From assembly GCA_048158365.1 (NCBI GenBank), contig JBLLNL010000012.1: a stretch of DNA of 64,000 nt. One strand, written 5' to 3'. Numbering within the stretch: the stretch's first letter is position 1; every line of letters begins with the position of its first letter. The notes beneath the pieces were generated by a model. It did not search any database. It saw only the letters and a list, made by a program, of their open reading frames with translations, and was not told where the DNA came from. A program made the translations under genes and the position numbers. Below are positions 1-8,095 of the stretch, in pieces. This DNA comes from Azoarcus_F sp048158365. GTDB lineage: Bacteria; Pseudomonadota; Gammaproteobacteria; Burkholderiales; Rhodocyclaceae.

Positions 1-1612
1 GTGGCCGGGCCATCCGCCGGTCGAGCTCCGGGAGGCAGTCCTCCCAGCGCACCGGCGCCCCGCTCGCGAGCCTGAGTACGATAGACGCCTCGTCGTCGGT
101 CGGAGGCTCCAATTGCGCACGCTGCACCTCGAGCACGTCCGGGCCGGCCTCGGACACATCCGTGCCCGACTGCGCCCGCGCCGTCACCCGCTCGCGCAGC
201 AAGCCGATCGGCGCATCGAAGGACAGGATCACGAACGGCACCCCCCGCTCGGCCGCCAGCTTGCGGAACGGCGCCCGACGACGCGCCGCGAGAAACGTCG
301 CATCCACCAGCGCCGAACGCTGCGCCCCGATCACGATGCCGGCCAGTTCGGCCAGGCGCGCATAGGTCGCGTCCCCCGCCGAAGCGGTGTAGATCCCACC
401 GTCCGGCGGGGACGACGACCGCGCGTCGGCGGTCAGTCCGAACAGGCGTTTGCGCTCGACATCCGAGCGCAAACGAATCAGGCCGCGCGCCTCGATCAGT
501 CCGAGCGACTGGCTGCTCTTTCCCGACCCGGACAGACCGCAGGCGATGAACAGCGCGGTCGGCTCGCGACGGCTGCAGGACTCCGCCAGATGCAGGTAGC
601 GGGCGATCTCGGCGTGACAGGCCGTCCGCGCATCGCGGTCGAGTTGCCCGAGGCGGATCGCGGCGACCTTGGCGCGCACCATCGCGCGGTAGGCGACGTA
701 GAAGGACAGCACCTGGAGACCGGCGTAGTCGCCGGTGTGCTCAAGATACGCGTTCAGAAAGCGATTCGCCAGACCGTTCTCGCCGCGCGCCTGCAGATCC
801 ATGACCAGAAAGCCGGCATCCGCGATCACGTCGATCCAGCGCAGCTGCGGGTTGAACTCGATGCCATCGAACAGGCACGGCCCGGACTCGAGCATCACGA
901 TGTTGCCCAGATGCAGGTCGCCATGACATTCGCGCACGCGACCGTCCGCCAGACGTCGCTCGAACACGTCCGCGAGGCGGACGAACTCGGCCTCGCTCCA
1001 TGCCTCGATGCGCGACAGCCGCTCGAGCAGGTCGGGTTCGTCGATCCGCTCGCGAAGCTGCTCGAAGTTCTGCCGCACCGGGAACCGTACGGCCCCGGCA
1101 TCACCGAAACCTGCGCCCGGGCGCGCCACTGCGGCCGATGCATGGAATGCGGCAACATGCGAGGCGATGCCATCGACGTCCTCGGCCGTCAAAAGACCGT
1201 GCTCGAGCCGACTGCTCAGCAGGGCGGTCTGATCGAAGCGCCGCATCCTGACCGCATACTCGAGCACCGGTCCGGCTCCGCCGACGCGAGGCGTCACACC
1301 TGGCGCCGCGATCGGCACGACGTCGACATACACATCCGGCGCGGTGCGGCGATTCAGGCGCACCTCGTCCTCGCAGGCGACACGCCGGCGCTCGAGCGTG
1401 CTGTAGTCGAGGAAACCGAGGTCGAGCGGTTTCTTCAGCTTGTACGCAAAATCGCCGGCCAGCAGGATCCACGACACGTGGGTCTCGATGCACTCGATCG
1501 ACTCCACGCGGTGCGGATAAGTGACCGGGTCGAGCAGATCCCGGATCAGCGCATTCTCTGTGTGATTCAAGTTCGGGCCCCGTTTTCGCTCGGGCACGGC
1601 CGAAGCAGCCAT
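1..1612 (-). CDS. Two-domain aminoglycoside phosphotransferase-like / AAA kinase protein (partial, 3' end off the window)
   Basis: The protein pairs an N-terminal APH/choline-kinase-like domain with a C-terminal P-loop kinase domain (COG2187 plus COG0645 architecture). In the first half the Brenner motif reads CHGDLHLGN (around 925 on the minus strand), the usual catalytic loop of small-molecule phosphotransferases. In the second half LFIACGLSGSGKSS is a clear Walker A (near 535). The frame stays open from the ATG at 1612 to the window edge, about 537 residues, so the stop codon lies outside. A downstream TTG at 1570 (LNHTENAL) is an alternative start and may be better, since similar proteins often begin close to this point. 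The substrate is unknown; such proteins are not proven resistance genes. Confidence is high for the family and low for the function. Confidence 0.85.
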   Translation of the reverse strand, partial: MAASAVPERKRGPNLNHTENALIRDLLDPVTYPHRVESIECIETHVSWILLAGDFAYKLKKPLDLGFLDYSTLERRRVACEDEVRLNRRTAPDVYVDVVPIAAPGVTPRVGGAGPVLEYAVRMRRFDQTALLSSRLEHGLLTAEDVDGIASHVAAFHASAAVARPGAGFGDAGAVRFPVRQNFEQLRERIDEPDLLERLSRIEAWSEAEFVRLADVFERRLADGRVRECHGDLHLGNIVMLESGPCLFDGIEFNPQLRWIDVIADAGFLVMDLQARGENGLANRFLNAYLEHTGDYAGLQVLSFYVAYRAMVRAKVAAIRLGQLDRDARTACHAEIARYLHLAESCSRREPTALFIACGLSGSGKSSQSLGLIEARGLIRLRSDVERKRLFGLTADARSSSPPDGGIYTASAGDATYARLAELAGIVIGAQRSALVDATFLAARRRAPFRKLAAERGVPFVILSFDAPIGLLRERVTARAQSGTDVSEAGPDVLEVQRAQLEPPTDDEASIVLRLASGAPVRWEDCLPELDRRMARP

Positions 1613-1736
1613 CCCGCAGCGATCGATCGAAGGTCGGCCAGGCAGGTTCCGCCTTTTGCGACGACTCGCAACAGATGGTAGTTTAGCGCCGACGGCATGA
1701 CCCGCACGCATCGAACACCCTTTTCCGGAGCCCCGC

Positions 1737-2255
1737 ATGAACACACCCCGCAGCGACACGCCCGATCGAAATGCCGCGCCCCGGCGAGAACCGGCCGCCA
1801 CCCAGGCGCGCGTGATCGCCGCCGTGGTCGGGAGCCTGTTCCTGGTGCTCATTCTCGGTTTCGTCGCGATGGTCTTCTTCGTGCAGGACGAGGTACGCCT
1901 GAATCCGGTCGGGCCGATCGCGCCGGCACCGGGCGCCGAGCGCGGCGGGCTGGTATTTCGCGGAACCGCTAACATCTGGGATGTACGCGGCCGCATGACA
2001 GTGGACGCGCAACGCAACGTCCGATTCGATTTCGACCTGGTAGGCCCGACCGGCCAGCCAGCGCCGGCGTCGCTGGAACTGAGGCTCAGCCTGGACATGC
2101 CCGAACATGACATGGCCGCACGCGCACTTGCGCTGACCCGCACCGGAGTCGGCAGCTATGTCGCGACCGCCAGTGCGCTGCAACCGGGCCGCTGGCGCCT
2201 CAGGATGGACTTTCCCGAGATAGACGGCGTCTTCCTGTTCGACATCGACGACTGA
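1737..2255 (+). CDS. FixH-like membrane-anchored protein
   Basis: 172 residues. Residues about 25-50 form one hydrophobic segment (ARVIAAVVGSLFLVLILGFV), so the protein is probably anchored in the inner membrane with its C-terminal domain in the periplasm. That domain looks like the beta-sandwich of the FixH/YtkA group: a stretch on rights of linear polymers (SLELRLSLDMPEHDMA), followed by GVGSYVATASALQPGRWRL, which is the conserved 'G.Y....L..GRW.L' ending of FixH. FixH proteins help assemble cbb3-type cytochrome oxidase, but no ccoNOP or fixGIS gene is nearby, so the role here is open. It is a single gene, diverging from the kinase gene to its left. Confidence 0.6.
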   Translation: MNTPRSDTPDRNAAPRREPAATQARVIAAVVGSLFLVLILGFVAMVFFVQDEVRLNPVGPIAPAPGAERGGLVFRGTANIWDVRGRMTVDAQRNVRFDFDLVGPTGQPAPASLELRLSLDMPEHDMAARALALTRTGVGSYVATASALQPGRWRLRMDFPEIDGVFLFDIDD

Positions 2256-2334
2256 CCGCTTCGGCCGCACCGCGCCGGAAGGGACGGCTCACGAAGCGGC
2301 AGGAACAGGCGCCGATTTGGACGACGAGGGCGTT

Positions 2335-2664
2335 TCAGTTCCGGCCGATCGCGCGACGCAGCAGCAGCGCGACTTCCGGCACCCGTGCCCGCTCATCGAG
2401 CACGACGCCGACCGCGCCCCCATCGTGCGGCATGCACAGCACGGTCAGCGTCTTTCCCTGCACGTTGGCCTGATGGAAATCGCCACCGTCGCGCGCGCCG
2501 GGCAGCAGCTTGGCCACCCGCATGAAGGTGCCGAGCACGGTCGTCAGGGATTCGACCTCACGGCCCTCCCAAAGGACGATCTCGCCGGTTGCGGAGCAGC
2601 GCGCCAGACCAAGCACGCTGGGGGCCTGCAGGATTTGCTTGAAGTCGATACTGGGATCCTTCAC
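2335..2664 (-). CDS. Small conserved-looking protein, possibly Roadblock/LC7-like
   Basis: 109 residues starting with GTG at 2664, preceded by GGAGACGACC as a ribosome binding site. The sequence alternates predicted helix and strand (GEIVLWEGREVESLTTVLGT ... TLTVLCMPHDGGAVGVVLDE), which resembles the Roadblock/LC7 or DUF2173 type of small alpha/beta fold. There is no signal peptide or membrane segment, so it is probably cytoplasmic. The gene is convergent with the FixH-like gene and divergent from the DUF3750 gene. I cannot assign a function; the fold suggestion rests on pattern only. Confidence 0.5.
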   Translation of the reverse strand: MKDPSIDFKQILQAPSVLGLARCSATGEIVLWEGREVESLTTVLGTFMRVAKLLPGARDGGDFHQANVQGKTLTVLCMPHDGGAVGVVLDERARVPEVALLLRRAIGRN

Positions 2665-3049
2665 GGTCGTCTCCGTCTATGTTTGCTGTGCTCGAGCTAG
2701 GCACTATGCGTGCCAGTTTTGTCGCGCGCGGCCGAATCGACTGCGTGGGGGGCACCCGAGGGGGCATCAGTCGGCATCCATGCGCTGTCTGGGACCGGAC
2801 AGGCGTCGTGTCGACCGCTCGAGCCGTCGCGCTGGCGCGCTGCGCACGGTCGATGCGCGCACGACACGCACTGCGACGGTGCGCGACACTCGGCCACATC
2901 CCGATCAGGTGCAAGGGCTGAACCGAATGGTTCCGCAATGGACAAACGAATGACTGCAATGGGGGCGGAAGCGACACTCGCCCGCCGGCCCGATCGGGGT
3001 GGCGCCCCCACACGCCCGGCAGACCCGACTTCACGCAACCGGATTCGAC
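2665..3049. other. Non-coding gap between divergent genes
   Basis: 385 bases between the GTG start of the small leftward gene and the ATG of the DUF3750 gene. Reading frames here give arginine/alanine-rich translations with no family likeness, so I regard it as non-coding. It should contain both promoters, but I saw no convincing -35/-10 pair or operator. Confidence 0.5.
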
Positions 3050-3847
3050 ATGAAATGGTTCCTGCGCGGCCTGATCGCCGTCCTGGTCATCTTCTTTCTC
3101 CCGCTGGGCTATGCGGTTACCGCGCATTACGCCGAGGGCGAACGCGCGTCCGACTGGCGCACCGCGCGGCGCGACAGCGCCGGCATCGCACCGGATCCGG
3201 CCGTGACCCGGGAGGCGGTGATCCAGGTCTATGCGGCCCGGGCGTTCCGCTGGCGGGGGGCCTTCGGCGTGCATACCTGGATCGCGGTCAAGCCGCAGGA
3301 CGCGGACGGGTTCGTCCGTATGGAGGTGGTCGGTTTCGGCGTCGCACGGGGCGGACGCGCGGTCCGCGTGCAGGCGGGCGTACCGGACGGTTACTGGTAC
3401 GGTGCGCCCCCGATGCTGCTACGGGAGCTTCGCGGCGGCGACGACGTCGATGCCCTGATCGAACGCCTGTTCGCGGCCGCGGCCGACTACCCGTACGACG
3501 ATCGGTATCGGGTCTGGCCCGGCCCGAACAGCAACACCTTCGTCGCGCACCTCGGCCGCGCGGCGCCGGAACTCAGCCTGGACCTGCCGTCGACCGCGAT
3601 CGGCAAGGACTACCTGCCCGGTGGCGCGATGCTGGCACGCGCACCGAGCGGCGGTGGCATACAGGTCTCGCTCAATGGCCTGTTCGGTGTCACGGTCGCG
3701 CCCGAGGAGGGGCTCGAGTTCAATCTGCTCGGCCTGAGTGCCGGCCTCGACCTGAACCCGCCGGCGATCAAGCTGCCCGGTATCGGGCGCCTCGGCTGGC
3801 CGGAGGAACCCGGGATGCCCCGCGCGACCGTCGCGGCCCACGACTGA
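3050..3847 (+). CDS. DUF3750 family protein
   Basis: 265 residues. The N-terminus MKWFLRGLIAVLVIFFLPLGYAV is a signal anchor or uncleaved signal peptide, so the protein is likely periplasmic or membrane-attached. The body carries the features of DUF3750: a segment around VIQVYAARAFRWRGAFGVHTWI, then YGAPPMLLRELRG, then YPYDDRYRVWPGPNSNTF, and a C-terminal part rich in Gly (GLFGVTVAPEEGLEFNLLGL). The ATG at 3050 is preferred over the longer frame from 2999 because it places the hydrophobic segment at the extreme N-terminus. The function of the family is unknown. It is followed by a 202-base gap and ahpC. Confidence 0.75.
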   Translation: MKWFLRGLIAVLVIFFLPLGYAVTAHYAEGERASDWRTARRDSAGIAPDPAVTREAVIQVYAARAFRWRGAFGVHTWIAVKPQDADGFVRMEVVGFGVARGGRAVRVQAGVPDGYWYGAPPMLLRELRGGDDVDALIERLFAAAADYPYDDRYRVWPGPNSNTFVAHLGRAAPELSLDLPSTAIGKDYLPGGAMLARAPSGGGIQVSLNGLFGVTVAPEEGLEFNLLGLSAGLDLNPPAIKLPGIGRLGWPEEPGMPRATVAAHD

Positions 3848-3899
3848 TCGTGCGCCGGCCAACGGAAGGCGGTGCCGCAGCCTAGGAGGCTGTAACAGC

Positions 3900-4049
3900 C
3901 TCCCAACCCCGACCGCGGTTACGATTACATTAAGTTATCACCTCCATCCTTTAAATTCATTTCTTTAATTGTGCGGCGCACCGTAACATGGTTCCTGTCT
4001 GAACGACACGTTCAACACCTTTCCCAACTCAAGCACAGGAAAAACAGCC
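3900..4049 (+). promoter_or_regulatory. AT-rich upstream region of ahpC
   Basis: Bases 3920-3975 are strikingly AT-rich for this genome, as expected for a strong promoter. An imperfect dyad GATTACATTAAGTTATC (3923-3939, 12 of 17 positions symmetric) loosely recalls an OxyR core site (ATAG-N7-CTAT) but misses several consensus positions, and no oxyR gene is in view. I call this a probable ahpC promoter region without naming the regulator. Confidence 0.4.
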
Positions 4050-4616
4050 ATGAGCACAATCATCAACACCGAAGTCAAGCCCTTCAGCGCCACCGCCTTC
4101 TACGATGGCAAGTTCATTCCGGTGACCGAGGAGAACCTCAAGGGTGCCTGGTCGGTGGTGTTCTTCTACCCGGCCGACTTCACCTTCGTCTGCCCCACCG
4201 AGCTGGGTGACCTGGCCGACAACTACGCCGAGTTCCACAAGCTGGGTGTCGAGATCTACGCGGTGTCCACCGACACACATTTCACGCACAAGGCCTGGCA
4301 CGACAGTTCCGAGACCATCGGCAAGATCCAGTACCCGATGATCGGCGACCCGACCGGCACAATCACCCGCAACTTCGGCGTGATGATCGAGGAAGCAGGG
4401 CTGGCCGAGCGCGGCACCTTCGTGATCGATCCGGACGGCAAGATCCAGATCGTCGAGATCAACGCCGGCGGCATCGGCCGCGACGCGTCCGAGCTGCTGC
4501 GCAAGGTCAAGGCGGCCCAGTACGTCGCGTCCCACCCGGGCGAAGTCTGCCCGGCCAAGTGGCAGGAAGGCGACGCCACGCTGGCGCCGTCCCTCGACCT
4601 CGTCGGCAAGATCTGA
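4050..4616 (+). CDS. ahpC: Alkyl hydroperoxide reductase subunit C (peroxiredoxin)
   Basis: 188 residues, normal length for a typical 2-Cys AhpC. It reduces hydrogen peroxide, organic peroxides and peroxynitrite in the cytoplasm, being re-reduced by AhpF. The peroxidatic cysteine is Cys48 in FVCPTE and the resolving cysteine is Cys167 in GEVCPAKW. The start MSTIINTEVKPF matches the family N-terminus and follows a purine-rich leader (CACAGGAAAAACAGCC). ahpF lies 188 bases downstream behind a strong hairpin, which should keep ahpC more abundant than ahpF. Confidence 0.97.
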   Translation: MSTIINTEVKPFSATAFYDGKFIPVTEENLKGAWSVVFFYPADFTFVCPTELGDLADNYAEFHKLGVEIYAVSTDTHFTHKAWHDSSETIGKIQYPMIGDPTGTITRNFGVMIEEAGLAERGTFVIDPDGKIQIVEINAGGIGRDASELLRKVKAAQYVASHPGEVCPAKWQEGDATLAPSLDLVGKI

Positions 4617-4632
4617 TCGAGCCCGCGTGACC

Positions 4633-4655
4633 GCCCGGCACACCACGTGCCGGGC
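4633..4655 (+). terminator. Perfect hairpin between ahpC and ahpF
   Basis: GCCCGGCAC (4633-4641), loop ACCAC, then GTGCCGGGC (4647-4655): a 9-bp perfect GC stem 17 bases after the ahpC stop. No T-run follows, so it is more likely a partial attenuator or a 3' stabiliser of ahpC mRNA than a full intrinsic terminator. Confidence 0.6.
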
Positions 4656-4804
4656 CTGTCGAGCAGAGCGCGCGAACCGCCCCAGGCGGTTCATCCAGGA
4701 GCGTCGCCCGGGCCATAGGCTCGACCGGCGCTGCTGAATGAATCGATGACCGTATCGATCCACACGAACCCTGCCGAATATCCGATCGCTCAAAGGAGTC
4801 AGCC

Positions 4805-6400
4805 ATGCTTGACGCAAACATGAAGTCACAACTCAAGAGTCTGCTCGAAAGAATCAATCAACCGGTCGAACTGGTCGCCTTCATCGACGACCAGCAAAAG
4901 TCGGCCGAGATGCTCGTGCTGCTGAAGGACATCGACGGCCTTTCCGACAAGGTCAGCCTGATCGAAGGCCGCAGCACCGCAGGCGAACGCGTGCCGTCGT
5001 TCTCGGTCAGCCGGGTCGGCACCGACATGGGCATCCGCTTCGCCGGCCTGCCGATGGGCCACGAGTTCACGTCGCTGGTACTCGCGCTGCTGCAGGCCGG
5101 CGGCTATCCGCCCAAGGTAAGCGCGGCCGACATCGAAGCGATCGAGGCACTCGATGCGGATCTGGCGTTCGAGACCTACATCTCGCTGTCGTGCCACAAC
5201 TGCCCGGACGTGGTGCAGGCACTGAACCTGATGTCGGTGCTGAACCCGCGCATCCGCCATACGATGATCGACGGCGCACTGTTCCAGGCGGAAGTGTCCG
5301 GGAAGAACATCATGGCGGTGCCCACCGTGTTGCTCAATGGCGAAGCCTTCGGCCAGGGGCGCATGACGCTCGAGGAAATCCTGGCCAAGGTCGATACCGG
5401 TGCGGCCGCGCGCGACGCGGACAGGCTCGCGGACAAGGACCCGTTCGACGTGCTGATCGTCGGCGGCGGCCCGGCCGGCGCAGCCGCCGCGATCTACGCG
5501 GCGCGCAAGGGCATCGCCACCGGCATCGTCGCCGAGCGCTTCGGCGGTCAGGTCATGGACACGATGGCGATCGAGAACTTTATCTCGGTGAAGGAGACCG
5601 AGGGGCCGAAGCTGGTCGCCGCGCTCGAGGAGCATGTCAGGTCCTACGAGGTCGACGTCATGAACCTGCAGCGTGCCGAGGCGGTGAAACCGGCCGTCAG
5701 GCCCGGCGGATACGCGGAAGTCACGCTTGCGAATGGCGCAGTGCTGAAGAGCCGCACCGTGATCCTCGCCACCGGCGCACGCTGGCGCGAACTGAAGGTG
5801 CCGGGTGAGCTGGAATACCGGGGCCGCGGCGTGGCCTACTGCCCGCATTGCGACGGCCCACTGTTCAAGGGCAAGCATGTCGCCGTGGTCGGCGGTGGGA
5901 ACTCCGGCGTCGAGGCGGCGATCGATCTGGCCGGCATCGTCGGCAAGGTCACGCTGCTCGAATTCGACGCCAAGCTTCGCGCCGATGCGGTGCTGCAGGC
6001 CAGACTGCGCAGCCTGCCGAACGTGACCATCGTCACGCAGGCCCAGACCACCGAAGTGACCGGCGACGGGCAGCGTGTGAACGGCCTGCGCTACACCGAC
6101 CGCGCCACCGGCGCCACACGCGAAATAGCGCTCGAAGGGGTGTTCGTGCAAATCGGCCTGCTGCCCAACACCGACTTTCTGCAGGGCACGCTCGAACTGT
6201 CCCGCTTCGGCGAAGTCGTCGTCGATGCCCGGGGCCAGACCTCGGCGCCGGGCATCTTCGCCGCCGGTGACTGCACCACCGTGCCTTACAAGCAGATCAT
6301 CATCGCGATGGGGGAAGGCAGCAAGGCCGCACTGTCGGCCTTCGACCACCTGATCCGCAGCGCACCGGAAACCGCGGCCAGCGAAGCGGTAGCGGCCTGA
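4805..6400 (+). CDS. ahpF: Alkyl hydroperoxide reductase subunit F (flavoprotein)
   Basis: 531 residues, close to the usual AhpF length. It moves electrons from NADH through FAD and two disulfides to AhpC. The N-terminal domain (about 1-200) is the double thioredoxin fold with the redox pair in SCHNCPD. The thioredoxin-reductase-like part follows: FAD-binding VLIVGGGPAGAAAA near 215, NADH-binding VAVVGGGNSGVEAA near 360, the redox-active CPHCDG just before it, and the FAD end motif GIFAAGDCT. The ATG at 4805 follows the ribosome binding site AAAGGAG. It forms a functional pair with ahpC upstream. Confidence 0.97.
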   Translation: MLDANMKSQLKSLLERINQPVELVAFIDDQQKSAEMLVLLKDIDGLSDKVSLIEGRSTAGERVPSFSVSRVGTDMGIRFAGLPMGHEFTSLVLALLQAGGYPPKVSAADIEAIEALDADLAFETYISLSCHNCPDVVQALNLMSVLNPRIRHTMIDGALFQAEVSGKNIMAVPTVLLNGEAFGQGRMTLEEILAKVDTGAAARDADRLADKDPFDVLIVGGGPAGAAAAIYAARKGIATGIVAERFGGQVMDTMAIENFISVKETEGPKLVAALEEHVRSYEVDVMNLQRAEAVKPAVRPGGYAEVTLANGAVLKSRTVILATGARWRELKVPGELEYRGRGVAYCPHCDGPLFKGKHVAVVGGGNSGVEAAIDLAGIVGKVTLLEFDAKLRADAVLQARLRSLPNVTIVTQAQTTEVTGDGQRVNGLRYTDRATGATREIALEGVFVQIGLLPNTDFLQGTLELSRFGEVVVDARGQTSAPGIFAAGDCTTVPYKQIIIAMGEGSKAALSAFDHLIRSAPETAASEAVAA

Positions 6401-6417
6401 GCGCAGCAGTGCGCGGG

Positions 6418-6479
6418 GGCCGATCCGGGATCGGCCGGCGTCGATATGCCCCGCATCCGGCTGGTCCGGGTGCGGGGCA
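6418..6479. terminator. Two tandem hairpins after ahpF
   Basis: GGCCGATC-CGG-GATCGGCC (6418-6436 region) is followed by a longer stem TGCCCCGCATCCGG (6447-6460), loop CTGGT, CCGGGTGCGGGGCA (6466-6479). They sit between the convergent ahpF gene and the small leftward gene, so they probably end transcription from both sides. There is no T-run. Confidence 0.55.
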
Positions 6480-6488
6480 CGCGCGTGA

Positions 6489-6764
6489 TCACGACGGATG
6501 ACCGCGCCAGTGGCCGTGCCGGCGCGACGCCAGCACGCCGGACAACAGTCGCAACAGCGCGGCGATCAGCAGCAGTCCGGTCGCGAGGCTCGCCCAGATG
6601 CTCAGCACCAGCAGCAACCACATGCCTTCCGGCACGCTGGCTGGCATGCTCGCCGCCAGCTGGAAGGCGAGCGGCAGGCAGATCAGCGAAAGGCTATATA
6701 CGATTGCGGAGAAGGCCGGAACCGGCGAGGCGGCGGACCGCGCAACGGCGTGAAGTCGGGTCAT
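6489..6764 (-). CDS. Small hypothetical membrane protein
   Basis: 91 residues with two hydrophobic stretches: about 17-38 (PAFSAIVYSLSLICLPLAFQ) and 47-76 (MWLLLVLSIWASLATGLLLI), the second followed by the basic tail SRRHGHWRGHPS. This suggests a two-helix inner-membrane protein. It is convergent with ahpF and divergent from the WYL regulator gene. I recognise no family. The clear hydrophobic pattern and position between a terminator and a promoter gap argue that it is real. Confidence 0.5.
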   Translation of the reverse strand: MTRLHAVARSAASPVPAFSAIVYSLSLICLPLAFQLAASMPASVPEGMWLLLVLSIWASLATGLLLIAALLRLLSGVLASRRHGHWRGHPS

Positions 6765-6878
6765 GATGTGTGCGCTCCTGTCGGGTATCGAGGGTCGCAG
6801 TGTGCAGCCCCCTGTGGCTCACCGGATGAGCCCGGGTTTGCGTAAAATCGATCGCGACACCCGCAGCGGACTTCCGAC

Positions 6879-7883
6879 ATGAGCCAGACCGAACGCCTGT
6901 ATCGCATCGTGCGCGTGCTGGAGGACGCCCACCATCCGGTTCCGCTCGATCATTTTCTGAGCACGCTGGAGATCTCGCGCGCCACCTTCAAACGCGATCT
7001 CGACTATCTGCGCGACCGGCTCGGTGCACCGATCGCGTGGCGGCGCGGCGATGGCGACGAACCGGCGGGCTACGTGCTGGAGGGGTGCGCGGGCCCGGAT
7101 GCGGGCACCCGATACGGCATCCGCGGCATGTGGTTCAACCCGTCCGAGATCCACGCACTGCTGATGATGCAGCGACTGGCGGCCGGCATGGAGCCGGGTC
7201 TGGTGTCCGGCCGGATCGATGGGCTGATGACCCGGATCTCGCTGATGCTCGGCTCGGCCGCAGACGATCCGCGCGACGTCGCCAGGCGTTTTCGAATCCT
7301 GCATTCGGCCAGCCGCCGCAGCGCGCCTGCGCATTTCGACACCATCGCGCAGGCCACGATGAAGCGTCGGCGGCTCGACCTGCAATACTTCACCCGCGGC
7401 CGCAACGACACCTCGCAACGTGCCGTATCGCCGCAGCAACTGCTGCACTACCGTGAGAACTGGTACCTCCTGGGCTGGTGCCACAGGGCTGGCGGATTGC
7501 GCACCTTTGCGCTGGATGCGGTGCTGGAGGCGACGGCAACGAACAGACCGGCTCGCGACATCGACGACGATGTGCTGCAGGAGGCGGTCGGCCCGGTGTT
7601 CGGCATCTTCACCGGCGAGGTCACCGCGCACGCCGAACTGCACTTTTCAGCCAGCGTCGCCGCCTGGGTCGGCAAGGAGGTCTGGCACCCGGATCAGCGA
7701 CTGAGGCTGGAGGACGATGGCACGATCAGGCTGTTCGTCCCGTACGCCGATCCGCGTGAACTGCTGATGGAGATTCTGCGCTACGGACCGGACGTCGAGG
7801 TCATCGCGCCGATCGAACTGCGCGAACAGCTCGCAGCGCGGCTGCGTGCCGCGATCTCACACTACGATGTGCCGACCGGATGA
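6879..7883 (+). CDS. WYL-domain transcriptional regulator
   Basis: 334 residues. The N-terminus (about 1-70, MSQTERLYRIVRVLEDAHHP ... LEISRATFKRDLDYLRDRL) is a winged helix-turn-helix of the DeoR/HTH_11 type. The middle holds the WYL domain: DLQYFTRGR, then HYRENWYLLGWCHRAGGLRTFALD (around 190-220). The C-terminal part is the WCX extension that follows WYL in many regulators. WYL regulators bind small ligands or nucleic acid and act as repressors or activators. The likely targets are the trpB2-hydrolase genes 212 bases downstream or the small leftward gene, but the sequence does not show which. Confidence 0.88.
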   Translation: MSQTERLYRIVRVLEDAHHPVPLDHFLSTLEISRATFKRDLDYLRDRLGAPIAWRRGDGDEPAGYVLEGCAGPDAGTRYGIRGMWFNPSEIHALLMMQRLAAGMEPGLVSGRIDGLMTRISLMLGSAADDPRDVARRFRILHSASRRSAPAHFDTIAQATMKRRRLDLQYFTRGRNDTSQRAVSPQQLLHYRENWYLLGWCHRAGGLRTFALDAVLEATATNRPARDIDDDVLQEAVGPVFGIFTGEVTAHAELHFSASVAAWVGKEVWHPDQRLRLEDDGTIRLFVPYADPRELLMEILRYGPDVEVIAPIELREQLAARLRAAISHYDVPTG

Positions 7884-8095
7884 ACCGCATCGCATTGCAT
7901 GTTCCATACCGGCCCGTACTGGGGCATGATCTAGCCCTTGCATCGCACCGACCACCGTCGCCAACGCACACCGGCTTGCGATCGGCCCGTCCGCTCAGGT
8001 CACGCGCCGAGTCGTCACCGAGCAATGCATGAGTGACACCCGGGCCATTCGCGACGCGCGCAGCCAACGTACGAAATCAAGGGGAGTATCACAGC

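Noticed and set aside
113..1681. 522-residue rightward frame at the left end
   Set aside because: Its translation is rich in Arg, His and Ala without motifs, while the opposite strand encodes a protein with a Brenner motif and Walker A over the same bases.
3923..3939. OxyR site upstream of ahpC
   Set aside because: The dyad GATTACATTAAGTTATC misses several OxyR consensus positions and no oxyR is near; kept only as an AT-rich promoter region.
4826..6349. 507-residue leftward frame opposite ahpF
   Set aside because: It is the antisense of a clear AhpF gene and has no domain likeness.
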